64,000 nucleotides of DNA. It comes from JBCCXL01 sp039191605 (GTDB lineage: Bacteria > Acidobacteriota > Thermoanaerobaculia > Multivoradales > JAHZIX01). This document shows, piece after piece, positions 51,626 to 58,756 of the stretch; the stretch's first letter is position 1, and each line of letters begins with the position of its first letter. Location of the stretch: NCBI GenBank assembly GCA_039191605.1, contig JBCCXL010000023.1, forward strand, positions 40,826-104,825, written 5' to 3'. The translations under genes were made by a program, and so were the position numbers. Below the pieces are notes generated by a model. It made no database searches, was not told where the DNA came from, and worked only from the letters and a program-made list of their open reading frames with translations.

Positions 51626-51841
51626 ATGAGTGAGACCACCAACAAGTTCATCGATCTGAACGATGTTTCCGTTGAGGAGATTCAGGTTCTCGATCAGGAA
51701 GGTAGCCGGGGCGTTGCGGAGTTTGCCGCTTCCACCAGCGACACCTGCACCGGTACCTGCTCCTGCGTGGTCAACAAGACCATCACCGGCACCGGCACTA
51801 CCGCCGAGCCTGGTGGTACGACCACCGTCGGCGGTCGCTAA
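51626..51841 (+). CDS. Class A precursor peptide 2 with Gly/Thr-rich tail
   Basis: 71 residues from the ATG at 51626, preceded by AAGGAG. Leader FIDLNDVSVEEIQVLDQEGS-RGVAEFAA, core STSDTCTGTCSCVVN, then a tail KTITGTGTTAEPGGTTTVGG-R. The Ser1-Ser11 spacing is the same as in precursor 1. The tail is found only here and in precursor 9 and may be a follower that is trimmed off. A remnant of this tail and the terminator behind it recurs at 54045-54190. Confidence 0.9.
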   Translation: MSETTNKFIDLNDVSVEEIQVLDQEGSRGVAEFAASTSDTCTGTCSCVVNKTITGTGTTAEPGGTTTVGGR

Positions 51842-51875
51842 GTCTCCTGCACGCCGCTCTTGCGAGCGACGCCCA

Positions 51876-51918
51876 ACAGGCCCTTTCCCAACCGGGGGAG
51901 GGCCTGTTTTCTTTTGTT
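51876..51918 (+). terminator. Terminator after precursor 2 (recurring type)
   Basis: ACAGGCCCT (51876-51884) pairs with AGGGCCTGT (51899-51907), followed by a T-rich run. The same hairpin recurs at 54155, 56182 and 60515. Confidence 0.9.
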
Positions 51919-52446
51919 TTAAGAGATCGTCTGGGTGAACACCGAAGTCTTGGGGTCAGCTTCTATGCACAACAGGAATATGGGTTGAGCTGTTCGAGGC
52001 AGAACGGAGCAAGAGGTTGTGACGCTATTTGCTCCCCAAGCGATCTTGTGTCCTGTGAGTAGACTGAGTCGATGGCCTGGTGAGTCTGGGCTCAGCATCG
52101 GTGGTCGTTGAGAAGCTTCGGCTCAAGCATTGAGGAATTATCGCCGGGAGGGGTTTCGCACTTGGGATCTAACTCTTCAATAAGAGTCGCTTCAGGCAGC
52201 TTGGTAATTTGGCCTGCTAGCAGTGAGCCTTAGGGCTTCCATCCGACTGGTGCTAAGCGGTACGTAGATTGAGATTTCTAGGTGTCGACATTGTGCATTG
52301 GCGGAAGGGGCTCTATCTTTTTATTAGATTCGAGTAAGGGTAAGTACGGATTATATTTTTCCTGATGATTGAACATCATTTGTTCAAGTTGAGCGAGAGA
52401 CATTTCGCTGCTTTTTAGGCTGGATCAACCAAACTAGGAGAATCTC
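51919..52446. other. Spacer at the class A to class B transition; no gene seen
   Basis: AT content rises towards the right (AT-rich tract about 52310-52380), which probably holds the promoter of the first class B unit. No coding potential was recognised. Confidence 0.45.
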
Positions 52447-52626
52447 ATGAAACCGACTACCGACAACTTATTCATCGACCTTGACGACATTGTCGTGGAC
52501 GAAGTGATCGTCCTTTCGGAGGAGGGAAGCCGTGCTATCCCTGAGTTCGCTGCTTCCTGTCTCGACTACTGCACAGGCCCCTATTCTTGCTCTTGCGCCT
52601 ATGAGATCGGTATCGACTCTGATTAG
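52447..52626 (+). CDS. Class B precursor peptide 3
   Basis: 59 residues. Leader NLFIDLDDIVVDEVIVLSEE-GSRAIPEFAA, core SCLDYCTGPYSCSCAYEIGI-DSD. Here Ser1 is followed by Cys2, as in known thiopeptides, and the Ser of CSC is residue 13 of the core. ACTAGGAG precedes the start. The next gene encodes a PF14028-type protein, 298 bases downstream. Leader wording (LSEEGSR rather than LDQEGSR) separates class B from class A. Confidence 0.9.
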   Translation: MKPTTDNLFIDLDDIVVDEVIVLSEEGSRAIPEFAASCLDYCTGPYSCSCAYEIGIDSD

Positions 52627-52924
52627 GCTTCAGGCTCGCCGGTTCTGTGTTTTCCGTGGCTGGGCCCAGAGCCGGCGGGCTTTATGAAAACAGTATCTGC
52701 TGTAGAGGATCCGAAGTAAGAGCCGTTAAGTCTTAGCGTTCGGGGTGAGAAGGCCTCTAATGGAGATGCCGGAGTTTTTCCCTTGGTGAAGGGTGGAGCT
52801 TGACTCGTTGCTACGTGCTTGAGTTTGCCTCCATTTGCTTGGGGAATGTCATCGAATCAAGAACGATCTGAGAAGAGAGCCGAAACCGGATTTCTTCTCA
52901 TCTAGATAAACTAAGGAATCAGCG

Positions 52925-54037
52925 ATGAATAAATGGCGAACCTTTCATATCTACTACTCCCAATTAGATCAGCTGATTCTCGACGCCGTCACGCCTTTCT
53001 TCGAGCGATATGCCGGAAGCCTTGAACGCTGTTTCTGGGAACGACACTATGCTGGCGGTCGAAACCTCAGAGTTCGCTTTTGCGGTGTGCCTTCCGGGCT
53101 ACGTAGGATAGGCGAATCCTTCGTTGAAGAGACACAAGCTTATTTGGCCGCTCATCCTAGCCCAGGCCAAGAGAGCTATTCAGAAGAGAGGGCCGCTACG
53201 CTATTGGTTCGCGAAGGCCTCGATCCGGCCAAGGAAGACTTGGCCTACCGCAATAACCAAATCATCGAAGGTGAGTACCCCATTCATCGAGAGGTCTTCG
53301 AATCGGATCATGCGGCAGAGCTCGTCGACGACTTTCGTCACGACGTGATGCCCTTGGTCACCGCGATTCTTCGAAATCCTGCCTGTCGTTGGCGTAGTGT
53401 TCTGCAGCTCTACTTCGTTCATCCTATCGCTAGCGCAGGTGAGCTCAAGGCTGGCAGTGTCTCGTGGAAGAGCCATTGGGAAGGCTTCGCTGCTGGCGTC
53501 TCCTCCAAAGAGATCGTGGAGCGCATTCGACACGATTATGAGGTCAAGCGTCCACAGATCTTGGAGATACTGCAGGAGATCGTCGATCTAGAGGCTCGCC
53601 AGGAGCTGCCACGGCATCCCCAGCTGGGCCCTTGGTGGCAGCTCATTCGAGGCTATCGAGAGCGCGTCCATCGGGAGCTCGCCGCTGGTATCCGTTTTAC
53701 TTACCAGCCTCAGGATGAGGAAGAAGCTCGAGAAAGCGGCAAGAGCGCCATCGGGAGGATGGAGCGAGACAGCGAGTTCGTGCGCACGATGTGGTCTAGC
53801 GAGCGCTTTTTGACCGCGATGCAGCACGAACCGAGCTTCCTTGCGCCGCGAGTGATGGTGAATCTCTTCTACAGCGTGCTCCCGATGCTGGGTATTCGGC
53901 CGATCGACAAGATGACGTTTTGCCACCACGTGCACCGAGCGGTGGAAGAGCACTATGGCTGCGATCTCCTGGACGTCTTTCGCGGTACCGTCCGGTGGAT
54001 GGAAGAGCGGGAGGCCGCAAGACGGGCTATGGGCTAG
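52925..54037 (+). CDS. PF14028-type thiopeptide biosynthesis protein 1
   Basis: 370 residues. N-terminal FHIYYSQLDQLILDAVTPFF and CFWERHYAGGRNLRVRF match the start of the thiopeptide-type bacteriocin biosynthesis domain (compare FIRYxxxGxHLRLR in LanB C-domains). Middle: AYRNNQIIEGEYPIHREVFE. C-terminus: NLFYSVLPMLGIRPIDKM then CHHVHRAVEEHYGCDLLD. In characterised systems this domain is either the glutamate-elimination domain of split LanB dehydratases or the [4+2] pyridine synthase. No glutamylation partner is visible, which leaves the activity open. Paired with precursor 3. Confidence 0.85.
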   Translation: MNKWRTFHIYYSQLDQLILDAVTPFFERYAGSLERCFWERHYAGGRNLRVRFCGVPSGLRRIGESFVEETQAYLAAHPSPGQESYSEERAATLLVREGLDPAKEDLAYRNNQIIEGEYPIHREVFESDHAAELVDDFRHDVMPLVTAILRNPACRWRSVLQLYFVHPIASAGELKAGSVSWKSHWEGFAAGVSSKEIVERIRHDYEVKRPQILEILQEIVDLEARQELPRHPQLGPWWQLIRGYRERVHRELAAGIRFTYQPQDEEEARESGKSAIGRMERDSEFVRTMWSSERFLTAMQHEPSFLAPRVMVNLFYSVLPMLGIRPIDKMTFCHHVHRAVEEHYGCDLLDVFRGTVRWMEEREAARRAMG

Positions 54038-54044
54038 ACTCTGA

Positions 54045-54150
54045 TTCCTGCCTGGTCAAGCAGAAGATCACCGGGACTAACGCTGAGCCGTGTGGCATGA
54101 CCACCGCCGCCGGCCGCTCAGTCTCCTACACGCCGCTCTATTGAGCGACG
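54045..54150 (+). pseudogene. Remnant of a class A precursor 3' end
   Basis: The DNA from CAGAAGATCACCGGGACTAA onwards mirrors the tail of precursor 2 (ITGT...TTAE... GGTT..GGR) and the bases after its stop (GTCTCC-ACACGCCGCTCT..GAGCGACGCCCAACAGG). Leader and core are missing. The fragment starts eight bases after the stop of the PF14028 gene, marking a recombination joint. Confidence 0.75.
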
Positions 54151-54154
54151 CCCA

Positions 54155-54191
54155 ACAGGCCCTTTCCCAGCTGGGAGAGGGCTTGTTTTTC
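54155..54191 (+). terminator. Terminator, second copy of the recurring type
   Basis: ACAGGCCCT (54155-54163) pairs with AGGGCTTGT (54178-54186) with one G-T pair; TTTTT follows. Confidence 0.85.
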
Positions 54192-54227
54192 TATCGCCGG
54201 AGTGAATTCTTGCTGGCGACGAGACGC

Positions 54228-54308
54228 GAAGGCGAGTGACGGAAGAGCACTATGGTTGTGATCTTCTCGACGTCTTTTGCGACACGGAAGGGCGGATGGA
54301 CGAGTGAC
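54228..54308 (+). pseudogene. Remnant of a PF14028 gene 3' end
   Basis: GAAGAGCACTATGGTTGTGA-TCTTCTCGACGTCTTTTG and GGCGGATGGACGAGTGA match the last 70 bases of the PF14028 genes (EEHYGCDLLDVFRGTVRWME-E), with small deletions. Only the extreme end of the gene is left. Confidence 0.75.
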
Positions 54309-54620
54309 AGGGCACCAGGCGAGTTATTGGGTAGTGTCCTATTCCACAAGCCTAGCGAGGGGGGAGAGAACTCTCGAATATATGGTGAGCTGACCTTTGG
54401 GCCGAAATGACCACACAAGGATGAGGAGCCGGTTGAGGTCAGGGCTTCTCGGCTAGAGAGAATTCTGCTGGTAGCGTTGGCGTATAATTCAAGTCACTTA
54501 ATTTTACAATAAGCAGATTTACTTATTCTCAACAGTATAAATACTTGAAATAATTTGTCTCAGTAGAACAACAGCTTTCCTGCTGTGCTTTGAATCGAGA
54601 CAACTCAAAAGGAGATTCTT
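54309..54620. other. AT-rich promoter-like spacer, no gene seen
   Basis: About 54480-54560 is markedly AT-rich (TATAATTCAAG, AATTTTACAATAAG) and probably carries the promoter of precursor 4. Confidence 0.45.
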
Positions 54621-54803
54621 ATGAATTCGATGGACAACAACCTGTTCATTGACCTCGATGACATTGCTGTAGACGCAGTGACCGTTCTGTCAGAGGAGGG
54701 CAGCCGCGGGATGCCTGAGTTCGCAGCTTCCTGTATTCCCTATGGTCTTGGTCCTACTCCTAGTGGGCCTTGTCTTTGTTCCTGTGCAATCGAAAGCGAT
54801 TGA
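54621..54803 (+). CDS. Class B precursor peptide 4
   Basis: 60 residues (a second Met lies at codon 4). Leader NLFIDLDDIAVDAVTVLSEE-GSRGMPEFAA, core SCIPYGLGPTPSGPCLCSCA-IESD. The leader end MPEFAASC closely resembles the MPEVGASC of GE2270-type thiopeptide precursors. The Ser of CSC is core residue 18, a longer interval than in precursor 3, and the interval is filled with Pro and Gly. AAAAGGAG precedes the start. A PF14028 gene follows 160 bases on. Confidence 0.92.
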   Translation: MNSMDNNLFIDLDDIAVDAVTVLSEEGSRGMPEFAASCIPYGLGPTPSGPCLCSCAIESD

Positions 54804-54963
54804 TCGAGAGGTCTCTTGGCTCTGCGGCTCAATTTGGAGCCGCAGAGCCAGTCAGCCTCGTTGATTCGCTGGATGCCGATGGCTCGTCAAGGGATCCCCT
54901 GCAGCTACCAAAAAAAAATGAGGATCGCTGATTCTTGCCACTCATTCCGATGAGGAACCAACA

Positions 54964-56076
54964 ATGACTTCCTGGCGCGCGTTTCATCTTCACTTCTCCC
55001 AGCTCGACCGGTTGATTCTCGAATTTGTGACGCCCTTTCTAGAGCTTCACTCTAGACATCTCAGTCAGGCCTTTTGGGAGCGGCACTACGCCGGTGGGCG
55101 CAACTTGCGGATTCGCCTCCGTGGTGAGCCTGGAAATCTACATCGCGTCGGAAACGCTCTGGTTATCGAGGCTCAGGCCTACATGCATGCACATCCGAGC
55201 CCAGAGCAAGAGGGATACTCAGAGGAAGTGACCTCTGAGCTGCTTCGTCGAGAGGGCCTCGATCCGGCTGATGAAGATTTGACCTATCGCAACAACGTCG
55301 TGGTCGAGGGTAGGTACCCTATTCATCGGGAGGTCTTCGAATCGGACCATGCGGCGGAGCTCGTCGACGACTTCCGTCACGACGTGATGCCCCTGGTGAC
55401 CTCGATTCTTCGGGACTCTACTCCTCGCTGGCGCAGCGTTCTGCAGCTCTACTTCCTTCACTCCATTGCCAGCGTGGGTGGGCTCGAGGCGGGTAGCGTT
55501 TCGTGGAAGAGCCATTGGGAAGGCTTTGCTTCCGGCGTCTCGTCCAGCGAGATCGTGGAGCGCATTCACCAGGACTATGAAGCCAAACGCCCAGAGATCT
55601 TGGGCATGCTGCAAGAGATCGTCGATCTGGAGGCGATGGATGAGCTGTCGGGACATCCCCTGCTGGGTCCGTGGTGGCGACTCCTTCGAAGCTATCGAGA
55701 GCGCGTCCATCGTGAGCTAACGGAGGGTTTCCACTTCACATATCAGCCCCAAGACGATGAGGAGGCTCGGGAGAGCGGCCAGAGTGCGATCGGGAGCATG
55801 CGGCGAGACAGTGAATTCGTGCGCACGATGTGGTCGAGCGAGCGATTCCTGACCGCGATGCAGCACGAGCCGAGCTTTCTGGCTCCGAGAGTGATGGTGA
55901 ACCTATTCTACAGCGTGCTTCCGATGCTGGGAATTCGGCCGATCGACAAGATGGTGCTCTGCCACCACGTGCACCGGGCGGTGGAAGAACACTACGGCTG
56001 CGATCTTCTGGACATCTTTCGCGGCACGGTGCGGTGGATGGAAGAGCGGGAGGCAGCCAGACGGGCTGTTGGATAG
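54964..56076 (+). CDS. PF14028-type thiopeptide biosynthesis protein 2
   Basis: 370 residues, closely related to the proteins at 52925 and 58757. Signatures: FHLHFSQLDRLILEFVTPFL, FWERHYAGGRNLRIRLRGEP, TYRNNVVVEGRYPIHREVFE, and a C-terminal block (SEFVRTMWSSERFLTAMQHE onward for about 60 residues) that is identical in protein to copy 1 although many synonymous bases differ. That pattern shows long-term selection rather than a recent copy. It follows precursor 4 and ends about 100 bases before a terminator of the recurring type. Confidence 0.85.
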   Translation: MTSWRAFHLHFSQLDRLILEFVTPFLELHSRHLSQAFWERHYAGGRNLRIRLRGEPGNLHRVGNALVIEAQAYMHAHPSPEQEGYSEEVTSELLRREGLDPADEDLTYRNNVVVEGRYPIHREVFESDHAAELVDDFRHDVMPLVTSILRDSTPRWRSVLQLYFLHSIASVGGLEAGSVSWKSHWEGFASGVSSSEIVERIHQDYEAKRPEILGMLQEIVDLEAMDELSGHPLLGPWWRLLRSYRERVHRELTEGFHFTYQPQDDEEARESGQSAIGSMRRDSEFVRTMWSSERFLTAMQHEPSFLAPRVMVNLFYSVLPMLGIRPIDKMVLCHHVHRAVEEHYGCDLLDIFRGTVRWMEEREAARRAVG

Positions 56077-56181
56077 GGCGTTGAGCCTGCGGGGTCAAGA
56101 AGACCCCGACAGTCACTGTCGATAGATGCCGGCATCGGCGATCTCCACGTCTCCTATGTACCGCTTAGGCAGAAAGGCCCA

Positions 56182-56222
56182 ACAGGCCCTTTCCCAACTG
56201 GGGGAGGGCCTGTTTTCTTTTT
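56182..56222 (+). terminator. Terminator, third copy of the recurring type
   Basis: ACAGGCCCT (56182-56190) pairs with AGGGCCTGT (56205-56213), followed by TTTCTTTTTT. Confidence 0.9.
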
Positions 56223-56446
56223 TGGGGTGTAGGTGGGGCTAGCAGGCGAGATGGAACTGCGTTTCTTTACCTGAGAATGAGCATAAGAGTAATTGCTTAG
56301 ATTTATACTTTTTAATAAATTATCGTATTGTGATTTTAGAGGGTGTTTTCATTTGGCTCTTCGGAGCCCTAGACATCATCTTCTCTCGCCGAACAGCACG
56401 CGTTCCGCTGTGCCCCAAGTCGAAACAAGTCAAAAAGGAGAGTCCC

Positions 56447-56623
56447 ATGACCCCAGCTCCAGACAATCTCTTCATCGATCTTGATGATATCGACGTGGGC
56501 GAGTTGACCCTGCTATCGGAGGAGGGAGGTCGCGGGATCCCGGAATTCGCTGCTTCCAGTACTGGCCCTGACTATGGTCCCATTACCCCCTGTATCTGTT
56601 CTTGTGCGATCGAGAGCGACTGA
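56447..56623 (+). CDS. Class B precursor peptide 5
   Basis: 58 residues from the ATG at 56447, with AAAAAGGAG upstream. Leader NLFIDLDDIDVGELTLLSEE-GGRGIPEFAA, core SSTGPDYGPITPCICSCAIE-SD. It is the only class B core with Ser rather than Cys at position 2. The Ser of CSC is residue 16. The gene that should follow, a PF14028 protein, is only a remnant (56760-56945). Confidence 0.9.
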   Translation: MTPAPDNLFIDLDDIDVGELTLLSEEGGRGIPEFAASSTGPDYGPITPCICSCAIESD

Positions 56624-56759
56624 TCGAGAGTTCGCTTGGCTCTGCGGCTTCACTCGGAGCCGCAGAGCCGACGGGTCTTGTCGGTTGACCCCATGCCGGT
56701 GACTCGTTAAGGGTTCGCCTGCACCTATGAAGTAAGCATGGCGTCGCTCACCCTTGCTT

Positions 56760-56945
56760 ATTCATTCCGATGAAGACGGAACGTGAACTTCTGGCGTTTC
56801 ACATTCAATATTCCCAGCTCGATCGGTTGATTCTCGATGTTGTGAAGCTCTGCTTCGAACGCCACGCGATGCATCCCGGGCGGGTTTTCTAAGAGCGGCA
56901 AGAGTGCCATAGGGAAGCCATAGGGAAGATGCAATGAGACGGCGG
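56760..56945 (+). pseudogene. PF14028 gene with a large internal deletion
   Basis: The start reads ELLAFHIQYSQLDRLILDVV-KLCFERHA, matching the N-terminus of the PF14028 proteins, then breaks at a stop. The sequence AGAGCGGCAAGAGTGCCATA-GGGAA.. that follows matches a segment near residue 280 of copy 1 (ESGKSAIGRME). About 750 bases are missing and the frame is lost. Confidence 0.8.
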
Positions 56946-57029
56946 GCTAACATACATACATTCGTCGTCGTTCAAGTATCGGCTTGGCCGAGCTCGCAGG
57001 GAGTGAAGTCGGGAGCATTGAATCTGCCG

Positions 57030-57180
57030 TGTATGATGGATTCATCGTAAGGAGAGATGTTGGCTTGAGCTCTTACGAGTGACAGGCAGTCTCTTCCCTT
57101 GTTGAACGGCAGACATTCCGCTCTGTTGAAGCCGAATCAAGCCCTAAAGGAGGATTTCATGACCTTAGCTCCGGACAACC
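57030..57180 (+). repeat. Duplicated upstream region, copy 1 (precursor 6)
   Basis: This 150-base block, ending in the first codons of precursor 6, is repeated with scattered changes at 57672-57826 before precursor 7. Shared strings include CTCTTCCCTTGTTGAACGGC and AAAGGAGGATTTCATGAC. It contains the ribosome site and presumably the promoter. Confidence 0.85.
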
Positions 57181-57335
57181 TGTTCATTGACCTCTCCGAT
57201 ATCGACGTAGGCGACATCGTTGTGCTTTCGACCGAAGGCAGCCGAGGGATTCCTGAGCTCGCTGCCTCCTGTACCACCGGGTGCGGTGATCCTCCTCAGT
57301 GCTCCTGCGCAATCATTACTAATGAAGATCCCTGA
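57159..57335 (+). CDS. Class B precursor peptide 6
   Basis: 58 residues with a strong AAAGGAGG site. Leader NLFIDLSDIDVGDIVVLSTE-GSRGIPELAA, core SCTTGCGDPPQCSCAIITNE-DP. The Ser of CSC is residue 13, as in precursor 3. ELAA replaces the otherwise constant EFAA and STEG replaces SEEG. No PF14028 gene follows directly; the remnant lies before it. Confidence 0.9.
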   Translation: MTLAPDNLFIDLSDIDVGDIVVLSTEGSRGIPELAASCTTGCGDPPQCSCAIITNEDP

Positions 57336-57671
57336 AATTAGGTAGAGGGCTCGTCGGTCCTGTATCCCCGTCAGGGGATCAGGGGCCGGCTGGCATCGTT
57401 GATGGGCGGATGGCACCCGTCAGTATCTGATATACCGCATACGGAAGATGTCTTCTACTGACAATCGATTCTTCTGATGATTTCTGCCGTAGGCTGATCG
57501 AGCATCTGGTTGTTGGCTTATCGCTGCGGCATATCTTTGGGCAGTAGACTCTCTTGGTAGTCGGTTTACCATGGAAACCATGGCGGGAGGGAAGGCTGAC
57601 GTTCTCTCTGCTGCAGGAGGTCAGCTTTCGAGCACTGCCCAGAAGAGGATGGTTTCGTCTTCGTTAAATTT
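57336..57671. other. Spacer, no gene seen
   Basis: Contains a small CCCGTCAGGGG-type hairpin near 57367 that may terminate precursor 6; nothing else was recognised. Confidence 0.4.
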
Positions 57672-57826
57672 ATAGTGTATTATGAATTTATCGTAAGAAG
57701 AGGTGCTGGCTTGCGCTCTTGTGAGCGATAGGCAATCTCTTCCCTTGTTGAACGGCAGGCATTCGGCTCTGTTGAAGCTGAATCAAGCCCCAAAGGAGGA
57801 TTTCATGACTCTAGCTCCGGACAACC
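57672..57826 (+). repeat. Duplicated upstream region, copy 2 (precursor 7)
   Basis: Partner of 57030-57180. The AT-rich left end (TTATAGTGTATTATGAATTT) is likely part of the promoter. Confidence 0.85.
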
Positions 57827-58017
57827 TGTTCATTGACCTTGATGATATCGATGTGGGCGAGTTGATCTTGCTATCGGAGGAGGGAAGTCGCGGGATCCCG
57901 GAGTTCGCAGCTTCCTGTACTAACCCCGGCCCTGGTCCTTTTCTTAATGCGACCTGTCTCTGCTCCTGTGCAATTCCCGACCCTAGCGGAGATGGAGATG
58001 GAGGCGGTGGAAATTAG
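57805..58017 (+). CDS. Class B precursor peptide 7 with Gly/Asp tail
   Basis: 70 residues, the longest class B peptide. Leader NLFIDLDDIDVGELILLSEE-GSRGIPEFAA, core SCTNPGPGPFLNATCLCSCA followed by the tail IPDPSGDGDGGGGN. The Ser of CSC is residue 18. The Pro/Gly-rich interval resembles precursor 4, while the upstream DNA is shared with precursor 6, so it looks like a mosaic. No PF14028 gene follows before precursor 8. Confidence 0.9.
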   Translation: MTLAPDNLFIDLDDIDVGELILLSEEGSRGIPEFAASCTNPGPGPFLNATCLCSCAIPDPSGDGDGGGGN

Positions 58018-58415
58018 CTAGGCGGCTCGTCGGTCCTACGCCCTTGTTGGGGGTAAGGGGCCGGCGAGCTTCGTTGATGGGTGGGTGGGAATCCGACGGG
58101 TTGGTCTGAGTCTTCGTTTAGTTTTGACCGTAGTTCCGGTGTTTAAGATCAGTGACTCTAGTTCAATGTTTTTGACCGGATGTACTCGTCAGCCTGAAGA
58201 GGAAATCTGGGTCAACACGTTCTCTTTTCATTGACGGGGCCAGCGGTTACGGCAGCGCTCTGCTTGAGCGTTGCTGCATAGTGCAATTATCAGAATTTTG
58301 ATATCAAGATTTATGCGGATATTTGTGAGGGAATGTACTTGGGATGATTCGATCAAGTAGGGCGCTAGCTGTTCTGCTGCGTTCTGGTCTGATTCAACCA
58401 ATCAAGGAGAGTCTG
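58018..58415. other. Spacer, no gene seen
   Basis: Holds a GGTCCTACGCCC..-type hairpin close to 58030, then an AT-rich stretch (about 58270-58325) that probably carries the promoter of precursor 8. Confidence 0.4.
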
Positions 58416-58598
58416 ATGAATCCGAAGCTCAATAACTTGTTTATTGACCTCGACGACATCGCCGTAGGCGAAGTGATTATTTTGTCGGAGGAGGGCAGTC
58501 GCGGCATGCGAGAGTTTGCAGCTTCCTGCGCCCCGGCCGGGTGTAGTCCCAGCGCTCCATTTCTCTGCTCCTGCTCTAAAGAATTTGAGTCCGACTAA
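58416..58598 (+). CDS. Class B precursor peptide 8
   Basis: 60 residues. Leader NLFIDLDDIAVGEVIILSEE-GSRGMREFAA, core SCAPAGCSPSAPFLCSCSKE-FESD. Arg replaces the usual Pro in the MPEFAA motif, close to the presumed cleavage site, which may affect leader removal. The Ser of CSC is residue 16. CAAGGAGAG precedes the start, and a PF14028 gene follows 158 bases on. Confidence 0.9.
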   Translation: MNPKLNNLFIDLDDIAVGEVIILSEEGSRGMREFAASCAPAGCSPSAPFLCSCSKEFESD

Positions 58599-58756
58599 CT
58601 AGCTGGCTCATCGGTTCTACGTGGTCGTTGGAGTGCGCAGGACCGATGAGCCTTCGTCGATGTCCTTGACGGTAGGATGCGCTAATCGCTCGAGGAGGTT
58701 CATTCGTACTTCTTATGAATGAGCTCTCCTGTCTCACCGATACCTACGAGGGTTCT

